Below, in pieces: positions 1-12,793 of a stretch of 64,000 nt of DNA. A program made the translations under genes and the position numbers. Position 1 is the first letter of the stretch; the number at the start of each line of letters is the position of its first letter. The notes below the pieces were generated by a model, which was not told the origin of the DNA, made no database searches, and was given only the letters and a program-made list of their open reading frames with translations. Origin of the DNA: Hofstenia miamia (lineage: Eukaryota > Xenacoelomorpha > Acoela); NCBI GenBank assembly GCA_004352715.1, contig SCFE01000050.1, positions 449,591 to 513,590 on the forward strand. The letters run 5' to 3'.

Positions 1-113
1 TTAATGTTCATTTATTTCTCAAAATACTCTTCAATTTCACAAAGCACCCTGGAAAGGATATAGATTCTATAATATGTTTTTGTTTATTTAAATGCTTCAA
101 CTTAGTTTAGTTG

Positions 114-115
<2 letters not shown>

Positions 116-144
<29 letters not shown>
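116..144. repeat. (AT)n microsatellite
   Basis: Uninterrupted alternating AT. Confidence 0.98.
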
Positions 145-147
<3 letters not shown>

Positions 148-1746
148 GTAAATATATACTTTTCTGTTAATTAAAGTGCTTTCAAAAAAATGCTAAAAAT
201 TTATTTATTTGCTATGATATTATAATTGCTTTTCAAACTTAATCAATTTTTCTAGCTTAATTAAAAGTATGAAGTAATTTATGTTTTCCAACATACTTTG
301 ATTTCGAAATGAATGCCAATGTTAATAAAACAAACTTTATTATAATCGAAAGAGTTCTAAAAAATTTGACCTCTTTGGTAAAACCATATTTATAGCAAAT
401 AAAAATTCTACAGAAACCAAAATTCATAATATAATTTTACAATTTATTTGGAAATTCAACATAATAAGACCACTAAAATAAAAAAAATTTTTATGATAGC
501 GTTTTTTCAAATTTTGATGTTATACTTTTGCACTAACTTAGTTTTTGATGAACTTAGCAATTTGCTTCAATAAAATTTATGGCATAATTGATCAAAAGTA
601 GTTACATGTATGTTGAAAATAAAATTTCAGGTTAATGAGTGATATCCAATGGATGATAACTCCATAGGCATGTTTCACACGAGAGGTCCAAATCAGTAGT
701 ATTTTTCGAATGAACAATTAATCTGTATTCTTTTGGCAACAAAATAGTTAGAAAAATATTAAATTTATGTATGCAAAATATTAAATGGTTCGTTATGAGA
801 ACTCTACTTCAGAGAAGTTTGAATAATAAATTTAATCAGATATTTTATTCAGAACGTTAATAGACCATTAATTTCTGCGTATAAATGCATCAGTAATAAA
901 AGGAGATGATAATTTAATTTAGTTTAAATGCATTGAGCAATAGAGACACTTCTGTATATTTCATTCGAGATTAATTTGCAGATTTGCTTCGAAATTTTAA
1001 TTCCAACTATTTTGTCAATCATTCTTTTTTCTGAATTAGTTATTATGCAATTAAGTTGCTTATGAACACCGAGCAAAATTTATCAGCAAATCAATGAATA
1101 AACCTTTCAAAAACTAGGTTATTCTATGAAATCGAGGTGGTGAGAAAATTGATTGTAATTAGTTTTGGCCGAGATTTCTAGAAGAGTCTGCTCACATCAT
1201 TCGTAAAATATGAACGTATATTTTATCATGATATTGATTTTTATAATTAGTAATTTCAAGCAATAATAGATCACTTACTCCTCTATTAGGTTTGGAGGTT
1301 TATTTATTTATTTACATATTCCCAGTTCTTCTACTATTTCAATTTTATGATTGCTTTATTTAAACAAACTTCTAACAAACCGCTTGGATCTTAATGGTTT
1401 TGATTATATATCTTTATATTACCCAAACCGCCCAGAATTACTTTTTTTACATTTTTAATCTTTTTCAAGTAAACCGTGTGAAGAAATCAAAGACAGCTTA
1501 CTTGTATTTTAACTGGATCACTCGCTTGGCAACATTAATTTATTTGATGATTATGGCACTGCCAAAAAATCTGCTAGTTTTTTGCAGACTACATCTCAAT
1601 TGCATTTTTAATATTGATATTCGATGAGCACATTATCATGATTGCTCATGCAATTCATGCCAATAATCTTGCAGTTCATCATTCTCTAAATGATTTTGTT
1701 GACTGTTTAATATATTTGTAAACCTGTGCTAGGGTAATAAATCTAT

Positions 1747-1747
<1 letters not shown>

Positions 1748-1778
<31 letters not shown>
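1748..1778. repeat. (TAA)n microsatellite
   Basis: About ten uninterrupted TAA units. Confidence 0.97.
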
Positions 1779-1779
<1 letters not shown>

Positions 1780-2329
1780 TTCAACTTTTTGCAAAAAAAT
1801 TAAGTTTGTGACTTTCCCAGACATTCAACAGGAAACAATTGTTTGGTTTCATTATGATATAAAGGAATGGAATTTAAAATTATTCTTGTTCTGATGTCAG
1901 TGTTCCAGCTGTTACAACCATTCTACCAAATGAATTACAAAAATATTCAAGGCAACAGCGTTTTTAATATAGCATGTACTTTAGAAAAAATATCGTTTTG
2001 GAAATAAAATTAGTGAATAAATTACGCCTGGTAAATTTGTTAATGACTTCATAGAGTAAGGGCCTGTGAATATTTGAAATTTAGAGTAGAGTCCAGTACA
2101 CGAACAACAAGAAGACAAAATTTAAAAGCGATGTGAAATGGGAAAAATGCATTAATAATCATTATTATATGTATTTACACTAAAAAAATTCGAATGTTTA
2201 AAAACTCTGTACAACAAATGAGATTCTATTAGGAGTCTTAACTTCTAAATAAGGCGTTATAGAACAGTAGACTTAGTGGATGATCATATACTTGCTGCTA
2301 TCCTCTCAATAGGAATGGAGTGTTACGAT

Positions 2330-2859
2330 TCTATTATAAGATCTCAAAATCCAGGAATGGACATAGCATTACGTAAAAAAACTCAAAATGAGTTCTGCTT
2401 AAGATATCATTATCATTAGAATACTAACATTTACGGAAAACGTCTCTTTTGTACCTACCTATTGGCGATGTTTGGGTGTTGTGATTAATGTTGTGCGGCT
2501 GGTGTTTATTGACTGGCCACAGCTCGCCTATATATTTTATTTGAACCATCGGCCGGCTGCGGCCGTGATGCCAAAGACCGCAGAAGGCCACAAATATTAT
2601 AGCCGCTCCCGGCCGTAAAATGTTTATGTATATAACATTCACCGCATTTTTCATTATTTATCATGACTTACACCCACCTTGAATAAAACTCATTAAGCCC
2701 TGCTTAATTATATTTGCAGGGTAAAGAAAAGTTAAGCTTACGGCCGCTAAGAACCGTTATTTGAAAATTGAAGCCATAGCTGAGCGTGGTTCAGGCAGTA
2801 GCAAATCTTTAGCCACGACTTACGGCCGGTCATTACCAAACCACAGTAGCAGCCAAAGC
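2330..2859. repeat. 530-bp direct duplication, copy 1 (assembly join)
   Basis: This matches 2861..3390 base for base apart from one visible difference (GTTTGGGTG here, GTTTGAGTG there); a single N at 2860 separates the copies. This is the pattern of two overlapping contig ends or haplotypes not merged. The interior is a CpG-rich island with several CGGCCG palindromes. No gene is recognised; open frames here on the minus strand lack any known motif. Confidence 0.9.
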
Positions 2860-2860
2860 N

Positions 2861-3390
2861 TCTATTATAAGATCTCAAAATCCAGGAATGGACATAGCAT
2901 TACGTAAAAAAACTCAAAATGAGTTCTGCTTAAGATATCATTATCATTAGAATACTAACATTTACGGAAAACGTCTCTTTTGTACCTACCTATTGGCGAT
3001 GTTTGAGTGTTGTGATTAATGTTGTGCGGCTGGTGTTTATTGACTGGCCACAGCTCGCCTATATATTTTATTTGAACCATCGGCCGGCTGCGGCCGTGAT
3101 GCCAAAGACCGCAGAAGGCCACAAATATTATAGCCGCTCCCGGCCGTAAAATGTTTATGTATATAACATTCACCGCATTTTTCATTATTTATCATGACTT
3201 ACACCCACCTTGAATAAAACTCATTAAGCCCTGCTTAATTATATTTGCAGGGTAAAGAAAAGTTAAGCTTACGGCCGCTAAGAACCGTTATTTGAAAATT
3301 GAAGCCATAGCTGAGCGTGGTTCAGGCAGTAGCAAATCTTTAGCCACGACTTACGGCCGGTCATTACCAAACCACAGTAGCAGCCAAAGC
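2861..3390. repeat. 530-bp direct duplication, copy 2 (assembly join)
   Basis: Second copy of 2330..2859 after the single N. It differs by one base, as two alleles would. Confidence 0.9.
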
Positions 3391-4398
3391 GGCAAAACAC
3401 ATATGGTTATACATACTAACTATCACTAAAGAAAAATTCATTTTTATCGCTTATTCCTGATTTAGCTATTTTCTGGCGCAATAGAAGAAACAGTGAGTTC
3501 CACGCTTACCACATATTATGCGGGCCAATAGAGTGCATATGAATGGAATCTTAAGTTTTTTAACACCGCACGGAACGACTGCAAGCACTGCAATAAAATA
3601 TCCCAATATCGAAAAGAAAATCTACAAAAAAAATTTCTAGTACTTTGAGCTGAAAAATAGTGTATCACACGACATTAACCCAACCTTGCAAGGAACACTT
3701 AATTAGAAATATTTCTGTCACCAAATGGCCTTAGATGATTATTTGCGATGCAATCAATTTAAGTGACATTCGTTTCAAGGATTTTCGACTAGAATAAAAT
3801 AGAAAACTCTCAACAACAATACTACCGTGTGAAAAGAGTAAATTCTATTGAAAAGTAGAATGGATATTCTCTAAACGTCCAAATCTAATTAATTACTTTA
3901 TTGCATCAATGGAAACGTGCTAGTTTGCAAGTGCACTTCAGTAAGCTTGCGCAACATCAAAACTCTACAAAGTTCTTTGATTGAAAAATTCAGAGTTGTG
4001 AAGTATATAGCTACTCACTGAAAAAACCGCTTTATATGTTTTATATTACTATTACATCAGAATCCCATTAAAGCACAATAATTCGTTTCAATTCTAGCAA
4101 ATTTCATGAAGTTTTCAACTTGAACTGTTTTACCATTCACACAATCTATACTTTCAAGAGCACATTGTCGCCAGGGTTGTCTTAAACACCACACTTAATC
4201 CAGAATTATTTGAATGAATGACTGCTTTTTAAGAATTAACACTGTATTAAGTTGATCTTAGTAATATTACACTGATTAGTCTGTATTATACTGCTATTAA
4301 TAAGTTTAGTACATTTCTAATTTGAAGAAGAAACGTTCGCATTCGATAAATGCTAAATGTCACACTACAATTTAAAAAATACAATATATATATATATA

Positions 4399-5398
4399 NN
4401 NNNNNNNNNNNNNNNNNNNNNNNNNNNNNNNNNNNNNNNNNNNNNNNNNNNNNNNNNNNNNNNNNNNNNNNNNNNNNNNNNNNNNNNNNNNNNNNNNNNN
4501 NNNNNNNNNNNNNNNNNNNNNNNNNNNNNNNNNNNNNNNNNNNNNNNNNNNNNNNNNNNNNNNNNNNNNNNNNNNNNNNNNNNNNNNNNNNNNNNNNNNN
4601 NNNNNNNNNNNNNNNNNNNNNNNNNNNNNNNNNNNNNNNNNNNNNNNNNNNNNNNNNNNNNNNNNNNNNNNNNNNNNNNNNNNNNNNNNNNNNNNNNNNN
4701 NNNNNNNNNNNNNNNNNNNNNNNNNNNNNNNNNNNNNNNNNNNNNNNNNNNNNNNNNNNNNNNNNNNNNNNNNNNNNNNNNNNNNNNNNNNNNNNNNNNN
4801 NNNNNNNNNNNNNNNNNNNNNNNNNNNNNNNNNNNNNNNNNNNNNNNNNNNNNNNNNNNNNNNNNNNNNNNNNNNNNNNNNNNNNNNNNNNNNNNNNNNN
4901 NNNNNNNNNNNNNNNNNNNNNNNNNNNNNNNNNNNNNNNNNNNNNNNNNNNNNNNNNNNNNNNNNNNNNNNNNNNNNNNNNNNNNNNNNNNNNNNNNNNN
5001 NNNNNNNNNNNNNNNNNNNNNNNNNNNNNNNNNNNNNNNNNNNNNNNNNNNNNNNNNNNNNNNNNNNNNNNNNNNNNNNNNNNNNNNNNNNNNNNNNNNN
5101 NNNNNNNNNNNNNNNNNNNNNNNNNNNNNNNNNNNNNNNNNNNNNNNNNNNNNNNNNNNNNNNNNNNNNNNNNNNNNNNNNNNNNNNNNNNNNNNNNNNN
5201 NNNNNNNNNNNNNNNNNNNNNNNNNNNNNNNNNNNNNNNNNNNNNNNNNNNNNNNNNNNNNNNNNNNNNNNNNNNNNNNNNNNNNNNNNNNNNNNNNNNN
5301 NNNNNNNNNNNNNNNNNNNNNNNNNNNNNNNNNNNNNNNNNNNNNNNNNNNNNNNNNNNNNNNNNNNNNNNNNNNNNNNNNNNNNNNNNNNNNNNNNN
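4399..5398. other. Assembly gap, 1000 N
   Basis: 1000 Ns bounded on both sides by (AT)n, indicating that the assembly failed at a long AT microsatellite. Apparent long open frames through it are meaningless. Confidence 0.99.
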
Positions 5399-6160
5399 AT
5401 ATATATATATATATATATATAGGAACTGTGGATACAAATTTTAAAATATCTACAAGGGGTTGGATAGAAAAAAATCTATACGGGCGCTAAATACTATGGC
5501 GGATGGCGCTGGATAAGGGTCCAAAAAATTAAAGGTGACCCTATGAACAATCAGAACACGTCAAAAAGCAATTGAGTTAATTCCAAATTTTATTAAGATG
5601 AAGGCTTTTAGACATGTTACTATTTTCACAGTGCTAAATAAATATTCATAAACATTAAGAAAAATTTTATTTGTGCATCGTAAATTGCTAGTATTAAGGA
5701 ATTTTTATCTCAATAATTGCAAAATATATCAGTATTTTCAAATTTAATTGAATCTCATATATTGCAGCTAAGATTGATTAGTGGGAATGCTCATGACAAG
5801 GTTTATTGGCGACGCATTATTTCGGGAATAGGGCCAACCCATGATTGCATATAGTAGATCCCGTATGATTAATTCGTTGATGATAAATTAGATTAGTCAC
5901 CAGCATAGTTTAAATCTTCACACATTATGTAATTATATGTTTCTAACCATGTTTTGAAAGTAGATCAGTAATTTTATATTGACTTTTTCGCAATGTGGGT
6001 CTATGTATATATTCTTCTATTCTATTCTAAGCTAAAGTGAAGATAATAAACATACATTTCATAAGCACTATAATCAAAAGCACATAAGTGCAAGTGTGAT
6101 AAGTGAAACTGGAAAAAGCACAAGTGACGATAAGCGGAAATTTATTAAGCGATCAATTCA

Positions 6161-6163
<3 letters not shown>

Positions 6164-6197
<34 letters not shown>
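6164..6197. repeat. (AT)n microsatellite ending at a single N
   Basis: Alternating AT, then N at 6198; probably a contig join through the repeat. Confidence 0.97.
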
Positions 6198-7885
6198 NAG
6201 AATTCATCATTCTCTCAAGTACATGCATTCAACTATCTCCATAATATGAAAACATTTCCCAATATATATTTGTCTTATGATTTACATAGTATTCATATTA
6301 TTGGAGATATTTTTTGGGGCACCCCTTCACAGTGGCATAGAATGAATACTAAGCCTCTAATGAAAATATAACCCAAAATTTAAATTTATAATTAAATATT
6401 GATTCTGGGTCAAAAAATCTATATTATATCTTTAATACTTTCAAAAACACCTTGTGAAAACTTGTATCCGAATATTTATGAGCGTGACTTAAATAGAATC
6501 AAATACTGAGGGCCATTGAATAATTGGTGCCCTTCTCTGTAGTGTAGTTGTATATATGTGACAATATTTCCAAATGGAATGTGTTAGCCATCGTAAATTA
6601 AAATGAATTGCTTAATCTAAGATCACGATTAATTTGGTATTTTACTGTAATAACGCGTATATCTGTAACTGACAATGATCAAGAATTCTCTGTTACTCGT
6701 CAACATAGTGCCTTTAATACCAATGATAGTCATAAAATGCGTGAGTTGAGATTATCCAAGAAGATAAATGAGAAAGGACTCATTACTGACAGATCTTCTT
6801 TTGGACATGTAATGAATTACCAATGTTATGACAGAAGCACAATAACATACATTAATGACCATACAGGCATCTGATACTATGAAATTAATTTATGAAAACA
6901 GGAGATTGTACGTATATAAATTCACGTCAAACCTTTGTATTCAGTTAATCATTCGCCAATTTTCCAGAAAAAATTTAGCATGACGGGAGATTTTATTTGC
7001 CCCTTCCCATTTATGTCGTTGGTGTTTGTGTTGGGGGCATCTGATGGTTATCTATTTGCTCCACACAGTTTTTGACATGTATTACTAAATACAACGAGGG
7101 AGATTCAAAAAATATGTGCATATTGGTTTTTTGGTCAAAATAGAAAATTATTGTATATAAATTCGTTAAATGTTAGCAGTGAATTCTTATTTGATGTGCG
7201 CAACACAACAAACATGAAAAAATAATTAATATTTTGAAAACGAATGAACATCTGAGAAAGCAATTTGGATTCGATATAACATCCAAATTGATGAATTTAG
7301 GATTCTAATAGACACATTTTCAGGAAAATGTCAATTTTAGAAATAGTAATTTATCATAGCTTTTCATTAGATAAAACAATATTATGCCTAAATTTTTTAA
7401 AAAGGCAAAGCCCAAAAGAAAAATCACAATAATATAATATTTATATTGGTACTTCAAATTTTTGTCTACTTCCTAAGACGAAAATAACACCGTGAAACGT
7501 TTTTTTAACAAAATAATACAACGAAAAGTCTGTTTAGTTATTTTGCTCGAACTTCACTGGTAAATTAACTCAAAGATGTTTGACACCATACGTTGCCAGT
7601 TGATTGAAAACTTTCGTTTTTATTCAAAATTATACATGTATATGTTTTGTAAATAACTAAAAACGCTAGACTTAACATCAAGCTAAAGACGTTGTAACAA
7701 AATAGTGAAAAAATTCGCTATATACCTGAGGAGTGCCTATGGTACTCATACTCTTATGCTTAATGCCCTTTTGCATCTCACTACTTAAACTTGATTTGCA
7801 CCCCAGGCGTTCCACTCAGACAAGTGAAATATTTAAAGAAAATATGTATTACAAGTAGCATTAAAAAAGAATATAGATAAATATT

Positions 7886-8540
7886 CTATTTAATGGTGCA
7901 TCTCAAAGGCATCGTCCGATGCACATCATGGCAAGTTTTTTGCAATATGTTATTGCCGTTACGCGTTTGTCGTTCCGCATGTACATGTAAGCATATTGGA
8001 GCAATCGTGTCGACTTCTTGTCCTTTTCTGAACGTGCGGACGCTTGGTATTATTAACACATTCTGCCGATTGGCATTGAGTTCCAATGGATGTTTTTCAG
8101 GAAAATTAAATTGTTTAAACGATTGGACAAAGCTCTCCGCCTCAACATTACATCTTCAACAAAGAAGGTGGAAGACGATCAAGCAACCTGAGTGAAAATA
8201 TGTCTGTTACAACACCGTCCAAAATTTATCAGTCCTCCTTTTCCCACTTAACAAGGTTATTATCTAGTTCTGGAAGTTGACATCAAATAAATGTATGTAG
8301 CACATTTGTACTTTCGAATCGTTGTCCCAAATTACTTTGCTATCCCCATTGTTTAGGCTAAGAAGTTGCCCTGTCCAATTGACATCCTTCCTGCTTTTAT
8401 TTTTCCATACAACTGGAACGTTTTCCAAATGTCTTTAATGAGAACGTAACCTGTGCATCCATTTCCCCAAACATGAACCTCATTATTTGTGAAGTGCTGT
8501 TCTGCGATTGCTAATGAAAACAAAAGTCGTTAGTCTTAAT
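7886..8540 (-). other. Unassigned coding-like patch
   Basis: GC is higher than in the neighbourhood. Minus-strand readings contain protein-like pieces in several frames: AEQHFTNNEVHVWGNGCTGY near 8520, WTGQLLSLNNGDSKVIWDND ending at a TAG (8266..8264), and an open segment 8086..7886 with NVLIIPSVRTFRKGQEVD. Frames change between pieces. The plus strand also has an open frame here (7893..8195) with CTCKHIGAI, faintly like a SWIM zinc finger. I do not recognise a gene; it may be a decayed mobile element. Confidence 0.2.
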
Positions 8541-10434
8541 TTAGATTAGCAAGTAAATCTTAATTAATTAGGCATTGTTCGCCATAGGTGAGTGGATGAT
8601 CATAAAATCGGTAATTAACCAGTTGCTAATCTAACTAGTCAGATCCCGGGACAACTCTCATTATAAACAGATTTACTAGAGGTTACTGTTGTGACATCGT
8701 ATTGCAAACAAGTCGTAATTACACGCTAGGAGCTCTATGCTGATATGCGTGTTTCAGTTGGGCATCAATCGATGCAAAATGCCCTGTTTTAAAAACAAAA
8801 CAAATCTTAGATTACACTGGTTTACTAAGTATGACTTTTCTGGTATTGCAATCAAATATACATCGTAATTGCAGGATTGTACCTTTCTTTCCGATCTATG
8901 ATACATTGGGCGTCAATCGGTGCCAATATGACCGGTTCTAAAAACAGGACGTATAGGGCAAAATCCATGATCAGTAAAAGTGATTGCAATATCTGTTACT
9001 CTCGAAACAAACCTCAAACTTCTTGTTGTACAAATCGTGTTGCACAGTGTAATCATTTCGCTCTAAAAATTTTTTAATCATTTTTTAAATTTTCGCCCTG
9101 CAATGTGGTTTCTTTAGTTTATTCCCGCTAAATCATAACTGACATTCAAATTGCGATAGAATAAAAAGGAATGAAAAATTAGATGCTTTCTTGCACCTGT
9201 TAAACAAAGACAATCTACGAAGTAATTTGTAGGAAGACTGCGTGTTTCATTTCCAGGAAATTAAGATGCTTAACTATTTTTGCAAGTGGAAATAAGTTAT
9301 TGAATGTAATTATGCAAATAAAATTGAAAAGCCGAATATTGCATGTCTCTTAAATTCAAAAGTAACTATTATAGTGAATTAACTGTGCTAATGTATAAGT
9401 AAAATTTAGAGCAATCAAATTCAAATCAATTGATTTTAGCGCGTGGTACGGTTTCATATGATATCTGGTAAGGGGAGTTATGCCACTGTTTTCTGCTCCT
9501 GACATAGTTCTTATTTTATATCGATCAATTAAATGCATTATGATCTTGAATTTCTGCTGTTAAATTTCAGATTCGATTTTATTTTGCCATCATAGTATTT
9601 TCCTCTAGAAGATTATTAACTTCGAAGATTTCAAAAAGATTTAGATAAGCCAATTTAAAAGTTATTTAGAAGTAAACAGTTACTAAAATGTCAATAGCAA
9701 AATTCAATTGAAGAGATATGAGAGCTCCAGTGAAACTTGATAAAATACATTTTAAGAAGTTCTCGATCATTTTTGTTATTAGTAAAGAATTAATATTAAA
9801 AAAGGAATCAATCACACAGACAAAAGCATAAAGCGAAATCCTAAGCTCTGAAGATATCGGGAAGACCTTCCAGTTTTTGTCACACTACTAAAAGGAATAA
9901 TATTGAATGTATTTGGAATATATTTATTTTTTAGAAAATTATAAAGGCTTTTTGTTGCAAAGCATCCAAAACATTTATGATGCATTTTGTACAAATTTAA
10001 TCTTGATTTTGCTAAAATATTTGTAATAAAACTTGTGCAGAACTAGGCTACTGACGTAAAGTTACATTAAAGTGTTGAATAGGTTTTTAATACCAGAGTT
10101 GGGACGTCGGTGATTTTATAAACAAACTTTGTGTTACACTCTTCATTTCCCAATTTGATTATATTTCATAGCCCTCGGTCATCTGACTTTTCGGCATGCG
10201 AATTTTTCCTGTGAGAATCGCTCAAATCAAACGTAAAAATGACTCCCACTTGAAATCAATTTTATCAAGGTTGACAAGAATGAAAGTAGATGACAATTAT
10301 AATTTTTCATCTTTAATTTTTCCTAAGTAGCAGTCATATAATTAACATTTTCATTTGGAAGCCGTATTAGTCTTGCATTAATTTCGAAAACACTTGGTAT
10401 CTCAGCTACAACTTGTACCCAACATTCACAACCA

Positions 10435-11613
10435 TATAATACGAACTGAAAAAAGAGAGTTGATTGAAAATTTTATGAAAATTTTGAAATTTAGAATATA
10501 GTCGAAAAAAATTTCGAAAATTCGATAGTCATACGCTGTTATTAATTGTTAACTAGATATGCTTATAGTGCTATTCCATGTTCAAAACTACCAGATCATG
10601 TAGTGAGTCTCACATAAAGGCTGTATGAAAAAAGAATATTAAAAGAAAAGCCCGTTCATCAAATACAGTAGAAATAATGATAGATAATAATAACTAGCTT
10701 TCAACAGTCAAAAAATATTCGTTTTGTCCCAATGGAAGTTTTTCAATACTTGATGACATGATAAATATTGATCTAAAGATTTGAACAAGGTTCACTAAGC
10801 AATGAAATTCTAAACATTAATATATTTGGATAAATATTTTTTAAATTATAGAGACAGTAAATTTAAATAATTTTCTATATGGAAACTTTGATATTGATTC
10901 TGAAATATAGATTAACTGCCAACATCTTATCTCTATGATCACGATGGTGTAAATTATAGAGTTGAAACCTGAAATACTGAAAATAAAACAAGGTATTCAA
11001 TAAGAAAAAAATAATAGGGATAATTGAGATGAAATGTTGATTCGAATTTATTATTAATTTTCATAAGTGAACGTGAGCGCGACTTTACCAATAAAAAACT
11101 TAAGGGACAATGGCATAAAATGGACCAATATTATTTAATTGATGCCGTGCGTTGAAGAAAAATCTTGTATCATGAAAAGCTTGGGAATTATTCACAAAAA
11201 ATCGTGCTGATTTGAATAGTAATTTGTTATTATACTTAGTACTCATGTAATGGCCAACTTTCAAGATTTTACTCTATACTATTTTTAGTGAAAATAAATG
11301 CTATAATTAGGAAACTGATGGACTATTTTGTTCCGTGAAGTATTGCACCATCGTATTTGTCGAAAACCTGTATATATATTGTGTATATTTTATTTAATTT
11401 GAGAAAAAAATTAAACAAAATGTGCTCGTTACATGTATATTGTGTAAGTGAGGTTTCACGGACGCACTGCATAAGCTTTAGGCTAATTATGCATCTGACG
11501 TGTGAATTCCTTGTCAACAATTATGATAAAACAATGGATGTCCACTCTCTTGCTTGTTTTTTGAAAATTCTTAATTGTTAACAATTGAAACGTATGTCAG
11601 AACAAAAAATCAA
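10435..11613. repeat. 1179-bp direct duplication, copy 1 (assembly join)
   Basis: This appears identical to 11615..12793, with a single N between them at 11614. It is most likely an unmerged overlap between contigs. It holds no recognisable gene. Confidence 0.92.
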
Positions 11614-11614
11614 N

Positions 11615-12793
11615 TATAATACGAACTGAAAAAAGAGAGTTGATTGAAAATTTTATGAAAATTTTGAAATTTAGAATATAGTCGAAAAAAATTTCGAAAA
11701 TTCGATAGTCATACGCTGTTATTAATTGTTAACTAGATATGCTTATAGTGCTATTCCATGTTCAAAACTACCAGATCATGTAGTGAGTCTCACATAAAGG
11801 CTGTATGAAAAAAGAATATTAAAAGAAAAGCCCGTTCATCAAATACAGTAGAAATAATGATAGATAATAATAACTAGCTTTCAACAGTCAAAAAATATTC
11901 GTTTTGTCCCAATGGAAGTTTTTCAATACTTGATGACATGATAAATATTGATCTAAAGATTTGAACAAGGTTCACTAAGCAATGAAATTCTAAACATTAA
12001 TATATTTGGATAAATATTTTTTAAATTATAGAGACAGTAAATTTAAATAATTTTCTATATGGAAACTTTGATATTGATTCTGAAATATAGATTAACTGCC
12101 AACATCTTATCTCTATGATCACGATGGTGTAAATTATAGAGTTGAAACCTGAAATACTGAAAATAAAACAAGGTATTCAATAAGAAAAAAATAATAGGGA
12201 TAATTGAGATGAAATGTTGATTCGAATTTATTATTAATTTTCATAAGTGAACGTGAGCGCGACTTTACCAATAAAAAACTTAAGGGACAATGGCATAAAA
12301 TGGACCAATATTATTTAATTGATGCCGTGCGTTGAAGAAAAATCTTGTATCATGAAAAGCTTGGGAATTATTCACAAAAAATCGTGCTGATTTGAATAGT
12401 AATTTGTTATTATACTTAGTACTCATGTAATGGCCAACTTTCAAGATTTTACTCTATACTATTTTTAGTGAAAATAAATGCTATAATTAGGAAACTGATG
12501 GACTATTTTGTTCCGTGAAGTATTGCACCATCGTATTTGTCGAAAACCTGTATATATATTGTGTATATTTTATTTAATTTGAGAAAAAAATTAAACAAAA
12601 TGTGCTCGTTACATGTATATTGTGTAAGTGAGGTTTCACGGACGCACTGCATAAGCTTTAGGCTAATTATGCATCTGACGTGTGAATTCCTTGTCAACAA
12701 TTATGATAAAACAATGGATGTCCACTCTCTTGCTTGTTTTTTGAAAATTCTTAATTGTTAACAATTGAAACGTATGTCAGAACAAAAAATCAA
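11615..12793. repeat. 1179-bp direct duplication, copy 2 (assembly join)
   Basis: Second copy of 10435..11613; unique sequence resumes after it at 12794. Confidence 0.92.

Larger units (their letters stand above)
1..2329. other. AT-rich sequence without recognised genes
   Basis: Two microsatellites; otherwise I see nothing in it. Short open frames have no recognisable motifs. Confidence 0.6.

Noticed and set aside
4286-5490. Long open frames of 360-380 codons on both strands
   Set aside because: They consist almost entirely of N translated as X across the 1000-N gap.
6608-6874. 88-codon plus-strand open frame
   Set aside because: No recognisable motif, no splice context and a length expected by chance in this much sequence.
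7893-8195. SWIM zinc finger on the plus strand (CTCKHIGAI)
   Set aside because: The CxC and CxH pairs overlap instead of being spaced as in true SWIM domains.
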